Position numbers and translations under genes: made by a program
The notes under the pieces: generated by a model
Databases searched by the model: none
Seen by the model: the letters and a program-made list of their open reading frames with translations, nothing else
Told to the model about the DNA's origin: nothing
Shown here: piece by piece, positions 19,046 through 26,597 of the stretch
Layout of the letters: each line of letters starts with the position of its first letter
Numbering within the stretch: position 1 is the first letter of the stretch
NCBI RefSeq assembly: GCF_015191005.1
Contig: NZ_CP040442.1
Location: 682,001 to 746,000, forward strand
From: Kaistella flava (ex Peng et al. 2021)
GTDB taxonomy: Bacteria > Bacteroidota > Bacteroidia > Flavobacteriales > Weeksellaceae
DNA: 64,000 bases
Reading direction: 5' to 3'

Positions 19046-19738
19046 ATGAAAAAGAAATTAGTAGTCTTTTCTGGAGCTGGAATTTCTGCAGAAAGTGGAG
19101 TTCAAACATTTCGCGATTCCAATGGTTTATGGGAAAATCATCGCGTCGAAGATGTTGCGAGTCCAGAAGGATTTGCTCGAAATCCGCAAATGGTTTTGGA
19201 TTTCTATAATGCCCGAAGAAGACAACTCACTGAGATTACGCCCAATAATGCTCATTTAATTTTAGCGGAATTAGAACTGTATTTTGATGTGGAAATTATC
19301 ACCCAAAATGTTGATGATTTGCATGAAAGAGCGGGTTCAACTAAAGTAATTCATTTGCATGGTGAACTTAAAAAAGTACGACCAATCAATTCTGATTCTA
19401 ATATAATTTCTTGGGAAAAAGATTTGAATGTTGGTGATTTTAATTTTGAGGGAATCCAGTTGCGACCTCATATCGTTTGGTTTGGTGAAATGGTTCCGGA
19501 GATGGAAAAAGCAATTGAGATTGCTTCTCAAGCAGATTTTTTTTTAGTTGTTGGAACTTCGATGATGGTTTATCCTGCGGCCGGTTTAATTCATTATATT
19601 CCAGGAAATTGTGAGATTTTTGTGATTGATCCCAATCTTTCAAATAATTTCACAGAAAATAAAAATCACTTTGCAACTTCTGCGACGCAAGGAATGGAAT
19701 TATTTAAAAAGAGTATTTTAGAAAAGATTAATAACTAA
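19046..19738 (+). CDS. Sir2-type NAD-dependent protein deacylase (class III, zinc-site lacking)
   Basis: I choose the ATG at 19046 (230 residues, MKKKLVVFSGAGISAESG), because the 37 codons upstream add only a Phe/Leu-rich extension unlike the family. Sirtuin motifs are GAGISAESG (about 10), TQNVDDLHE (about 92) and the catalytic His in IHLHGEL (about 108). The FYNARRR segment (about 54) carries the Tyr-x-x-Arg pair of class III desuccinylases. Only one Cys exists in the whole protein, so the usual four-Cys zinc site is absent. It likely removes acyl groups from lysines. A terminator follows. Confidence 0.9.
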   Translation: MKKKLVVFSGAGISAESGVQTFRDSNGLWENHRVEDVASPEGFARNPQMVLDFYNARRRQLTEITPNNAHLILAELELYFDVEIITQNVDDLHERAGSTKVIHLHGELKKVRPINSDSNIISWEKDLNVGDFNFEGIQLRPHIVWFGEMVPEMEKAIEIASQADFFLVVGTSMMVYPAAGLIHYIPGNCEIFVIDPNLSNNFTENKNHFATSATQGMELFKKSILEKINN

Positions 19739-19767
19739 TTATACATTTTGAATTTAAGAAAACAAAA

Positions 19768-19789
19768 AAGCCGACTAAATAATCGGCTT
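19768..19789. terminator. Intrinsic terminator between sirtuin gene and signalling operon
   Basis: The 7-bp stem AAGCCGA / TCGGCTT is followed by TAATATTTTTTTT on the plus strand and by an A/T-rich flank (CTTTTTTGTTTTC read on minus) on the other, so it can act in both directions. Confidence 0.8.
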
Positions 19790-19872
19790 AATATTTTTTT
19801 TATCATTTGTGTTTTCTGATGAAACAAATATAAACTTTAGTAGTAGTATAAAAAAGAGTGAAAACACCCTTT

Positions 19873-20517
19873 TTAACACATTTCATGTTTTATGGCGAAA
19901 AGTACAATTCCAACTCTGGTTTTCACATTAAGTTTTGCAAAGATAGAATCCCTGTAACCATCTACCGTTCTTGGACTTACATACATTTGTTCAGCGATTT
20001 CTTTATAGGTAAGTTCCGAACAAGCTAATTTTATAAATTCGATTTCACGATCTTTTAAGGAATTATTTATTTCTTGATTTACTTTTTCTTCCGTTTTAAT
20101 TTTCAGCAAACTTTGCGTTACAATATCGGTGTAGAAAATCCCTTTTTCGTGTACGATATTGATGGCGTCAAAAAGAATGTCAGGCGACATATCTTTCAAT
20201 AAATATCCTTTTGCGCCTGATTTCAGCATACTGATAATCGTACTTTCATTATCTTCCATTGTTAAAGCAATCACTTTTAAGTCCGGATAATTTTTACTAA
20301 GTACCAATGTTGTTTCTATGCCGTTTTTCCGAGGCATATTAATATCCATTAAGACTACTTCCGGAAAAATTTTGCGGTGCTCCAGCTGTTTCAAAAAATC
20401 TTCGCCATTACAGCAATTCATTACCACTTCAAATTTGGGATTAAATGAAATCATGTTTTCGATTGCCTTAGACACCAATTTGTGGTCATCTACGATTGCG
20501 ATTTTTATTCTTTGCAT
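19873..20517 (-). CDS. NarL/LuxR-family response regulator
   Basis: A 214-residue regulator with a complete receiver domain: acidic pair Asp10-Asp11 in IVDDHK, phosphoacceptor Asp58 in VLMDINMP, the Thr in IALTMED and the Lys in GYLLKDM. The C-terminal LuxR-type HTH (about 150-212) contains DREIEFIKLACSELTYKEIAE and MYVSPRTVDGYRDSIF. It should be phosphorylated by the kinase encoded directly upstream, whose frame it overlaps by 13 bases. Targets are unknown. It is the last gene of a four-gene operon. Confidence 0.92.
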   Translation of the reverse strand: MQRIKIAIVDDHKLVSKAIENMISFNPKFEVVMNCCNGEDFLKQLEHRKIFPEVVLMDINMPRKNGIETTLVLSKNYPDLKVIALTMEDNESTIISMLKSGAKGYLLKDMSPDILFDAINIVHEKGIFYTDIVTQSLLKIKTEEKVNQEINNSLKDREIEFIKLACSELTYKEIAEQMYVSPRTVDGYRDSIFAKLNVKTRVGIVLFAIKHEMC

Positions 20518-21293
20518 AGTGTCGGTTTATTATAGGTAATGGTAATTTCGGTACCAATATTTTCGGTGGACTTAATTTTAAAACTAGCATTAATAATTTT
20601 TGCACGGTTCTTAATATTTGTCAATCCACTTCCATCATTTCTATGTTCTGCATTAAATCCAACTCCGTAATCATTAATGCTAATTTCAATAAAATTTGAA
20701 TGATCCTCAACTTTTATTAATATTTTATTCGATCGGGCATGTTTTATTACATTATTAATAGACTCCTGAATTATTCGAAATAAAATTAGAGCATGATCTG
20801 CATTAATTTCTAAATCGTGATTGTTAATCTGGTATTCTACATCCATTAACTGCAATCGTTCTATTCTAAAAATTTCCCTCTCCAATGATTCGACAAAGCC
20901 AAAGTGTTTTACTTGCTTACTAATAAATACTTTAGATAAGTTTCTAATATCCTGTATGCATTCACCTATTAATAAGTTAATCTCGTGCGCAATATTTGTT
21001 TTATCTTCATCATTTGCTAAAGCTAATTTATTCGTCATCAATCTTGCTACAGAAAGTTTTTGACCCAAATCATCATGAAGTTCTTTTCCTATATAATCAA
21101 GAGTTTGTTCCTTAATTTCTACTTGAGAGATTGCTAATTCCTGTTCGAAAAGAGCTTCTTTTTTTTGCTGTGATAAAAGAAGTTCTGATTTTTTCTTGAC
21201 GAAAATCCCATAAACTAAAACCATCATTAAAATTACAATTAAAATAATGAAAGTAGTTATGGTAAGAAGGAAATCGGTCTCTGTGAGATTCAC
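20505..21293 (-). CDS. Sensor histidine kinase (HisKA_3/HATPase_c)
   Basis: A 262-residue kinase. One N-terminal membrane helix (about 9-31) is followed by a short coiled linker, then the HisKA_3 phospho-His motif GKELHDDLGQKLS (His about 75). The HATPase_c domain has the N box NNVIKHA (about 180) and G boxes DYGVGFN (about 211) and DGSGLTNI (about 222). There is no periplasmic or PAS sensor domain, so the signal probably comes through a partner such as the adjacent 7-TM protein, with which it overlaps by 4 bases. It is the cognate kinase of the downstream regulator. Confidence 0.9.
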   Translation of the reverse strand: MNLTETDFLLTITTFIILIVILMMVLVYGIFVKKKSELLLSQQKKEALFEQELAISQVEIKEQTLDYIGKELHDDLGQKLSVARLMTNKLALANDEDKTNIAHEINLLIGECIQDIRNLSKVFISKQVKHFGFVESLEREIFRIERLQLMDVEYQINNHDLEINADHALILFRIIQESINNVIKHARSNKILIKVEDHSNFIEISINDYGVGFNAEHRNDGSGLTNIKNRAKIINASFKIKSTENIGTEITITYNKPTLCKE

Positions 21294-21955
21294 TTTTTTA
21301 TATTAATATTTTTTGCAAAAAAAACACCAGCTATCAAAATAGAATATCCGATAACATTTACAAGAAATAAAATTATGAAAAATATGTTGATATTCATCAT
21401 TTGTATTGCAGTATTACTAATTATAAGTAAAGGTGTTACTCCTAAATAGATTGCCATTAAGCCGATACACGCCCAGAAAGGGTAATACGACTTAATATTA
21501 AGAATCTTATCTGAATTAAAGGTCTCACGTAAAACCAAAAAGATATTACACATCAATAGAATAACTTCAACAAAGTAAAAATTAAAAGAGAACTTATTGA
21601 TGAAATCTTCAGAAAAAAGTGCAAATGAAAAATAAGATACCAGAAAGATCATAATTATAATCGAGTTTATTATTTTTGATCTTTTCAGTTCCAGAACCGT
21701 CCGAAAGTAGAGGAAAAAGAGTAAAAAGACGAAGAGATTAATCGCTATTGAATAAATGGGGATACTGTTAAATCTTGAAGTGCTGAGGCGCATTGTAAAA
21801 ACAAAACTATCAATACTACAAACAATGGCACTCGCAATAATAAAATAAATGATACCTTTTCCAAGGTTTCTTCTATAAACAAGTAATAATATAAAAAATA
21901 ATATTACTACAGCAAGTTGAACCATACTTGCTATATCTCTATTCCATGCTATCAT
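21290..21955 (-). CDS. Seven-transmembrane protein of unknown function
   Basis: A 221-residue integral membrane protein not assigned to a family. Hydrophobic segments lie at about 10-27, 33-53, 66-86, 94-115, 122-143, 157-178 and 188-211, giving seven helices and a short basic C-terminus (KNINIKK). Overlap of 4 bases with the histidine kinase gene downstream, and 10 bases from the gene upstream, place it in the signalling operon. It resembles the membrane part of 7TM sensor proteins in layout only. I infer it may be the sensing subunit for the kinase, which lacks its own input domain. Confidence 0.75.
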   Translation of the reverse strand: MIAWNRDIASMVQLAVVILFFILLLVYRRNLGKGIIYFIIASAIVCSIDSFVFTMRLSTSRFNSIPIYSIAINLFVFLLFFLYFRTVLELKRSKIINSIIIMIFLVSYFSFALFSEDFINKFSFNFYFVEVILLMCNIFLVLRETFNSDKILNIKSYYPFWACIGLMAIYLGVTPLLIISNTAIQMMNINIFFIILFLVNVIGYSILIAGVFFAKNINIKK

Positions 21956-21965
21956 TCTTCAAATA

Positions 21966-22370
21966 TTAATATGGAGGACAGAGTTGACCGTAATCCAAAT
22001 TCGGTAATTTTTCTAAGTCACTATCATCACTTAATCTTTCTGCTATAGTTTCTGAATCCATATTTTCGGGTGAAAAGAATATGGTTTGGTAACCTTTGTA
22101 AACGGGATCTAATCTTGGATCAAAACCATTATCTGAATATTTTCCTAAATTAATTTTTATTCCTTTCTTTTTGATTCCCATTTTTTCCATTCCATCACGA
22201 ATTAAATTAATATAATCCTGCAAAACTTCTAAATCATAGGTATAAGATTTAGAATCAGGTTTTTTACCAGGTCGTTTCGCATTAATTGCTTCATAATTAC
22301 TATTATCATATTCTTTTACCAGTAAAGCACTTTCCTCTTTTGAAATCAAATGTTTTTCTAATTCGTTCAT
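21966..22370 (-). CDS. Hypothetical cytosolic protein heading the signalling operon
   Basis: A 134-residue soluble protein of unknown family. It starts MNELEKHLISKEESALLVKEYDNSNYEAINAKR, has no signal peptide or membrane helix and ends in a short CPPY tail. A central stretch (about 40-75: YTYDLEVLQDYINLIRDGMEKMG) looks like an amphipathic helix that could mediate dimerisation. It is the first gene of the operon with the 7-TM protein, kinase and regulator, so it may be a cytosolic partner or output of that pathway. No function can be assigned from sequence. Confidence 0.7.
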   Translation of the reverse strand: MNELEKHLISKEESALLVKEYDNSNYEAINAKRPGKKPDSKSYTYDLEVLQDYINLIRDGMEKMGIKKKGIKINLGKYSDNGFDPRLDPVYKGYQTIFFSPENMDSETIAERLSDDSDLEKLPNLDYGQLCPPY

Positions 22371-22384
22371 TTTTATATGTTTTG

Positions 22385-22401
22385 TGTTAACAAATTTAAC
22401 A
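22385..22401 (-). promoter_or_regulatory. Operator-like palindrome over a -7 box of the signalling operon
   Basis: TGTTAA-CAAAT-TTAACA is a perfect 6-bp inverted repeat lying 15 bases before the first gene of the operon. The internal CAAATTTA (22391-22398) reads TAAATTTG on the minus strand, matching the -7 consensus. A regulator binding here would block or tune the promoter. There is no clear -33 TTG. Confidence 0.4.
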
Positions 22402-22556
22402 TATAATAGTTAAAGTTGATGCGTGAAAACACCTATTCACTTAATTATTTTAAATTATTTTTCTACATCTCGGTATTTCTTGTTAATAAAGGATAAATTC
22501 CTTAAATTTCGGAATCCTATATCTTTATAAGAATTGAACACTAAATTAATAAACGA

Positions 22557-23225
22557 ATGCAAAAATTGTCTACCATTGCGGAGAGTTACCAAAAAGTAAA
22601 AAACACTTTACCAGATAACGTTCAACTCGTCGCAGTGTCTAAAACGCATCCTAAAGAAATGATTCAAGAAGTTTATGATTTAGGTCAAAGGGTTTTCGGC
22701 GAAAATAAAGTTCAAGAGTTAATAGAGAAGCAGCCCGAACTTCCACAAGATATTCAATGGCATTTAATTGGGCATTTACAAACCAATAAAGTTAAATATA
22801 TCGCTCCTTTTATTGACACGATTCAAAGTGTTGATTCTGAAAAAATTCTTTTAGAAATTGATAAACAAGCTGAAAAAAATAACCGAAAAATCAAAGTTTA
22901 TCTTCAAGTAAAAATCGCGGAGGAAGATACTAAATATGGTTTAGAAATCCATGAAACCAAAGAGTTATACCTAGATTACCTCAATGGTAAATTTCCAAAT
23001 GTTATCGTTTCGGGATTAATGGGAATGGCAACTTTTACGGATGATAAAAACCAAGTTAAAAAAGAGTTCTCCTTTTTAAAACACCTTTTTGACCAACTTT
23101 CTTTACAACAGAAACTCGAGACATTATCGATGGGAATGAGTGATGACTACCCTCTTGCTATTGAGTGCGGTGCCAATTCAGTACGCATCGGATCAGCGAT
23201 TTTCGGAAACCGAAATTACTTATAG
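22557..23225 (+). CDS. YggS family pyridoxal phosphate homeostasis protein
   Basis: A 222-residue single-domain PLP protein of the YggS/PROSC/YBL036C family. The PLP lysine is in VQLVAVSKTHP (about 29). Family signatures are FGENKVQEL, IQWHLIGHLQTNK (about 80), LSMGMSDDYPLAIECGANSVRIGSAIFG (about 190-218; Ser/Gly residues of the phosphate cup). It holds and balances free PLP and affects amino-acid metabolism. It lies 80 bases upstream of the sigma-54-type regulator. Confidence 0.93.
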   Translation: MQKLSTIAESYQKVKNTLPDNVQLVAVSKTHPKEMIQEVYDLGQRVFGENKVQELIEKQPELPQDIQWHLIGHLQTNKVKYIAPFIDTIQSVDSEKILLEIDKQAEKNNRKIKVYLQVKIAEEDTKYGLEIHETKELYLDYLNGKFPNVIVSGLMGMATFTDDKNQVKKEFSFLKHLFDQLSLQQKLETLSMGMSDDYPLAIECGANSVRIGSAIFGNRNYL

Positions 23226-23305
23226 AGTACTTTTTAGGTATGATTATTGCTACATAGCTTGCAATATTTACACAATATTTTTAATACAATCCATAAATTT
23301 TTATA

Positions 23306-24490
23306 ATGCAAAAAATCCTAATTGTTGAAGATGAAAAAGCCATTTCCGGCGTTTTACACAGCATTCTTTCTGATGAATTACCTAATTATGAATTCGTTAT
23401 TGCCGATGATGGTTTAGAAGGCTTAAAACAAATAGAGAAAGAAGATTTCGCTTTGGTGGTTTCTGACATTAAAATGCCTAAAGTTTCGGGGACAGAACTC
23501 TTAAAACAAGCACTTCAAATTAAGCCAGACACTACTTTTGTAATGATTTCAGGTCATGCCGATATCGATACTGCCGTAGATTGTTTGAAAGATGGTGCGT
23601 ACGATTTCATTTCAAAACCAATTGATATTAACCGATTGATTACCAGTGTTAAAAACGCTTTGGATAAAAGAATTTTACAGAAAACAAATCAGCACTTAAA
23701 AATTGAAAACACCACTTTAAAGAAAAAAGTTAACAAGAAATATCAAATGATTGGTGAATCTCCTGCGTTGAAGAAAATTCAGGATATGATTGAAAAAGTT
23801 GCTGCATCTGATGCCAGAGTTCTAATTACCGGACCCAATGGTGCTGGTAAAGAATTGGTAGCTCACGCGATTCATGCACAAAGTGACCGAAGCAAAGGAC
23901 CTATGATTGAAGTAAACTGTGCGGCAATTCCGTCAGAATTAATTGAATCAGAATTATTTGGACACGTTAAAGGAAGTTTTACCGGAGCAATTAAAGACAA
24001 GCAAGGGAAATTTGAATTAGCCAATAATGGAACTATTTTCTTAGATGAAATTGGAGATATGTCTCTGATTGCACAAGCTAAAGTTCTTCGTGCTTTACAG
24101 GAAAGTAAAGTTTCGCCAGTTGGAAGTGATAAAGAAATTAAAGTCGATGTTAGAGTTTTGGCGGCAACCAATAAAAATATGCAGGATGAAATTAAAGCTG
24201 GAAAATTTAGAGAAGATCTTTACCACCGACTTTCGGTTATCGAAATTTATGTTCCTTCTTTAGATGAAAGAAAAGATGATATTAAACTATTAGTAAAACA
24301 TTTTGCTAAAATCATTTCTGATGAACATGGTACGGCTTTGAAAACTTTTGATGATAAAGCGATTAAAGCTTTAGAGAATTTCAGTTGGACTGGAAATATT
24401 CGTGAATTAAGAAACGTAGTCGAGCGTTTGATTATCTTAGGATCTAACCCGATTAACGCAGAAGATGTTGCAAGTTTTGTACGAAAATAA
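23306..24490 (+). CDS. Sigma-54-type response regulator (receiver-AAA+) lacking the C-terminal HTH
   Basis: A 394-residue protein. The receiver domain (about 1-120) has the phosphoacceptor Asp in VVSDIKMPKVSG (about 54). The AAA+ domain (about 146-370) has Walker A GPNGAGKELVA, the sigma-54 contact loop as GSFTGA instead of GAFTGA, Walker B TIFLDEIGDM and the arginine finger region FREDLYHRL. It stops after RELRNVVERLIILG and NAEDVASFVRK, with no Fis-type DNA-binding domain. It is also about 50-60 residues short of full NtrC-type proteins. It may activate transcription without site-specific DNA binding, or through a partner. Confidence 0.9.
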   Translation: MQKILIVEDEKAISGVLHSILSDELPNYEFVIADDGLEGLKQIEKEDFALVVSDIKMPKVSGTELLKQALQIKPDTTFVMISGHADIDTAVDCLKDGAYDFISKPIDINRLITSVKNALDKRILQKTNQHLKIENTTLKKKVNKKYQMIGESPALKKIQDMIEKVAASDARVLITGPNGAGKELVAHAIHAQSDRSKGPMIEVNCAAIPSELIESELFGHVKGSFTGAIKDKQGKFELANNGTIFLDEIGDMSLIAQAKVLRALQESKVSPVGSDKEIKVDVRVLAATNKNMQDEIKAGKFREDLYHRLSVIEIYVPSLDERKDDIKLLVKHFAKIISDEHGTALKTFDDKAIKALENFSWTGNIRELRNVVERLIILGSNPINAEDVASFVRK

Positions 24491-24515
24491 TTAATTCAAC
24501 ATGCATATATAAAGG

Positions 24516-24541
24516 AAGCCAAATAAATTACTATTTGGCTT
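24516..24541 (+). terminator. Intrinsic terminator of the sigma-54-type regulator gene
   Basis: The stem AAGCCAAATA / TATTTGGCTT with a 6-base loop is followed by TTTTTATTTA, 25 bases after the stop codon. Confidence 0.85.
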
Positions 24542-24615
24542 TTTTATTTACTAAACCAATATAATCGGCAAAATTTTTGTTGGACAATATTCAACAACAA
24601 TAAAAATCAAGTATT

Positions 24616-25152
24616 ATGTCAAGTTTAGAAAATAAAAAAATTGCAGTTTTAGCAGCAGATGGTTACGAACAATCAGAACTAGAAAGTCCAGTTCAAGCGT
24701 TGAAAGATGCTGGCGCAACAATAGAAATTGTTTCATTGAAAAGTGGTGAGATAAAAGCGATGAAAAATCATCAATGGAGTAATTCTGTCGCAGTGGATCA
24801 AACTGTATCTAATGCAGATTGCGCGAATTACGACGGACTATTATTGCCTGGTGGCGTTATTAATCCAGATGCATTAAGAGCAAATCAAGACGCTGTAAAT
24901 TTCGTTAAAAGCTTTTTTGAAGCTAATAAACCAGTCGCTGCAATTTGTCACGCTCCGCAAACATTAATCAATGCAGAAGCAGTTAAAGGGAAAAAAATGA
25001 CTTCTTATAAATCAATTTCAGCTGATTTGAAAAATGCTGGAGCACATTGGGTCGATCAAGAAGTCGTAACGGATGGAAATCTAACAACGAGTCGCTCGCC
25101 AGAAGATTTACCCGCTTTTAATAAAAGAATTATCGAAGAATTTTCTAAATAA
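24616..25152 (+). CDS. PfpI/DJ-1 family protein (YhbO-like)
   Basis: A 178-residue DJ-1/PfpI protein. The nucleophile elbow is AAICHAPQTLI (Cys about 114 with adjacent His), the acidic residue is the Glu in GYEQSELE (about 18), and LLLPGGVINPDALR matches family strand and loop motifs. Members act as glyoxalase III, deglycase or stress chaperone, and some are annotated as intracellular proteases; activity cannot be told from sequence. The gene is free-standing behind a terminator. Confidence 0.88.
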   Translation: MSSLENKKIAVLAADGYEQSELESPVQALKDAGATIEIVSLKSGEIKAMKNHQWSNSVAVDQTVSNADCANYDGLLLPGGVINPDALRANQDAVNFVKSFFEANKPVAAICHAPQTLINAEAVKGKKMTSYKSISADLKNAGAHWVDQEVVTDGNLTTSRSPEDLPAFNKRIIEEFSK

Positions 25153-25179
25153 TATTTTCGCCACTTTAATTTTTGTGAG

Positions 25180-25782
25180 ATGAAAAACAAAATTCCTACC
25201 CAACAAATCGGTGCAGAAAGTGAAGCAATTTCAAAGATTATTTTTGAAACTGAAGAATTAGCACGAGTTCATTTTGAAACGGTAAAAAAGCGCTTCCTCG
25301 ATATTAATTCGTGGGAGCTTTTTGCGGGTGAGCATAAAGCGGAATTTTCTCTTCGCGACGAAAAAGGCAATCTTATTTTAGACCATCCGAAAGTGGGGAA
25401 TTATGTGAGTATTAAAATTCCTTTGCTACATAATCCAGATGATGACGGATTTGATTGGGTGAAAATTGAAGTTTATGAAGAAGCCAAAGAAGAGCATTAC
25501 GAAGCAGTTTATATAAGAGTTCGCCCAACTTCAAATCCTAAAAATTCCAGCGATGAGATTACTCATTTTCTAAATCCAACTGCAACTTCTAACTTTTTTA
25601 TTAGAAGAAATGGGAAAGAAATCTCTGCAGAAGTTTATGCAAGAAATGAAACTCCTAATTCAAAAGATAAATCACTTTCAGAAAAAATACGTAATAAAAT
25701 AGTTTCGGTTGGCGGAATGTTAATTGGCAGTAAAATTCAATGGGAAGGTTTAACAGATGGTTTAATTAAACATGAAAAATAA
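25180..25782 (+). CDS. Conserved-looking protein of unknown function
   Basis: A 200-residue soluble protein that I do not recognise. It has no signal peptide. Residues about 40-130 are rich in alternating polar/hydrophobic strand-like segments (HKAEFSLRDEKGNLILD, NYVSIKIPLL, DWVKIEVYEE, YIRVRPTSN), suggesting a beta-sandwich. The C-terminal 30 residues are helical and end in LTDGLIKHEK. Its 3' end overlaps the DUF72 gene start by 11 bases, implying cotranslation. The gene is 27 bases after the PfpI gene, so the three may form one transcript. Confidence 0.75.
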   Translation: MKNKIPTQQIGAESEAISKIIFETEELARVHFETVKKRFLDINSWELFAGEHKAEFSLRDEKGNLILDHPKVGNYVSIKIPLLHNPDDDGFDWVKIEVYEEAKEEHYEAVYIRVRPTSNPKNSSDEITHFLNPTATSNFFIRRNGKEISAEVYARNETPNSKDKSLSEKIRNKIVSVGGMLIGSKIQWEGLTDGLIKHEK

Positions 25783-26512
25783 AGTATACATCGGTTGTTC
25801 AGGTTTTACTGAAAGACTTTGGAAAGGATTTTTCTATCCAGAAGAATTGGCTGCGAAAGAATATTTAAGTTTTTATTCAAAATATTTGAATGCCGTAGAA
25901 ATCAATTCAACTTTTTACCGAAAACCAACTTTGAAAACTTTAGAGAAATGGTTTGATGAAACGGAAGATAATTTTAAATTTTTCATTAAAATTCCTAAAG
26001 CGATTACTCATATTAAAAAATTGGCTGAGACGGAAATTGACACGAGCGAATTTTGCACCCATATTTCCTCGGTTTTAAAAGAAAAATTAGCGGGATTTCT
26101 TTTTCAGTTGCCACCGTTGTTTCAGTTTAGCGAAGAGAATTTGCAAAAAGTTTTAAATACCGTTGATGAAAATTATTTAAATGTCGTAGAATTTCGCCAT
26201 CAATCGTGGTGGACTTCAGAAGTCTTTGAAACTTTAAAAACGAAAAATATCATTTTCTCAGGCGTTTCAATTCCGAGAGATATTCCTGATGTTTTTATTG
26301 TTAACAATGAAAAGTTTTCTTACTATCGCCTTCATGGAAAACCTGCAATGTTTAAATCTGAATATTCAGAAACTGAACTTAAAAAACTAGCTACAGATAT
26401 TCAAAAATTTGAAGGGACTACTTTTGTTTTCTTTAATAATACTTATGGAATTGCGGGAATTAAAAATGCACTTTATTTAAAAGAAATAGTAGAAAGAGAT
26501 TCAATCAAATAG
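25772..26512 (+). CDS. DUF72 domain-containing protein
   Basis: A 246-residue DUF72 (YecE-like) protein, a TIM-barrel-like family of unknown biochemical function. Recognisable motifs are YIGCSGFTERLWKGFFYP at the start, LNAVEINSTFYRKP (about 39-52), FKFFIKIPKAITH (about 70), GFLFQLPP (about 110), VVEFRHQSWW (about 140) and FVFFNNTYGIAGIKNA near the end. The length is standard. It overlaps the upstream unknown gene by 11 bases. Confidence 0.9.
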   Translation: MKNKVYIGCSGFTERLWKGFFYPEELAAKEYLSFYSKYLNAVEINSTFYRKPTLKTLEKWFDETEDNFKFFIKIPKAITHIKKLAETEIDTSEFCTHISSVLKEKLAGFLFQLPPLFQFSEENLQKVLNTVDENYLNVVEFRHQSWWTSEVFETLKTKNIIFSGVSIPRDIPDVFIVNNEKFSYYRLHGKPAMFKSEYSETELKKLATDIQKFEGTTFVFFNNTYGIAGIKNALYLKEIVERDSIK

Positions 26513-26569
26513 ATGTTAACTCTTATTAACATTGGAAACAAAAAGTCTCTAATTATAGAAAGTTTGCAG

Positions 26570-26577
26570 TAAATTTG
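26570..26577 (+). promoter_or_regulatory. Candidate -7 box of the MATE gene
   Basis: TAAATTTG matches TAnnTTTG 20 bases before the ATG. No TTG occurs 17-23 bases upstream, so only half of the promoter is seen. Confidence 0.4.
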
Positions 26578-26597
26578 CCGCAAATTTTTTTATTACA

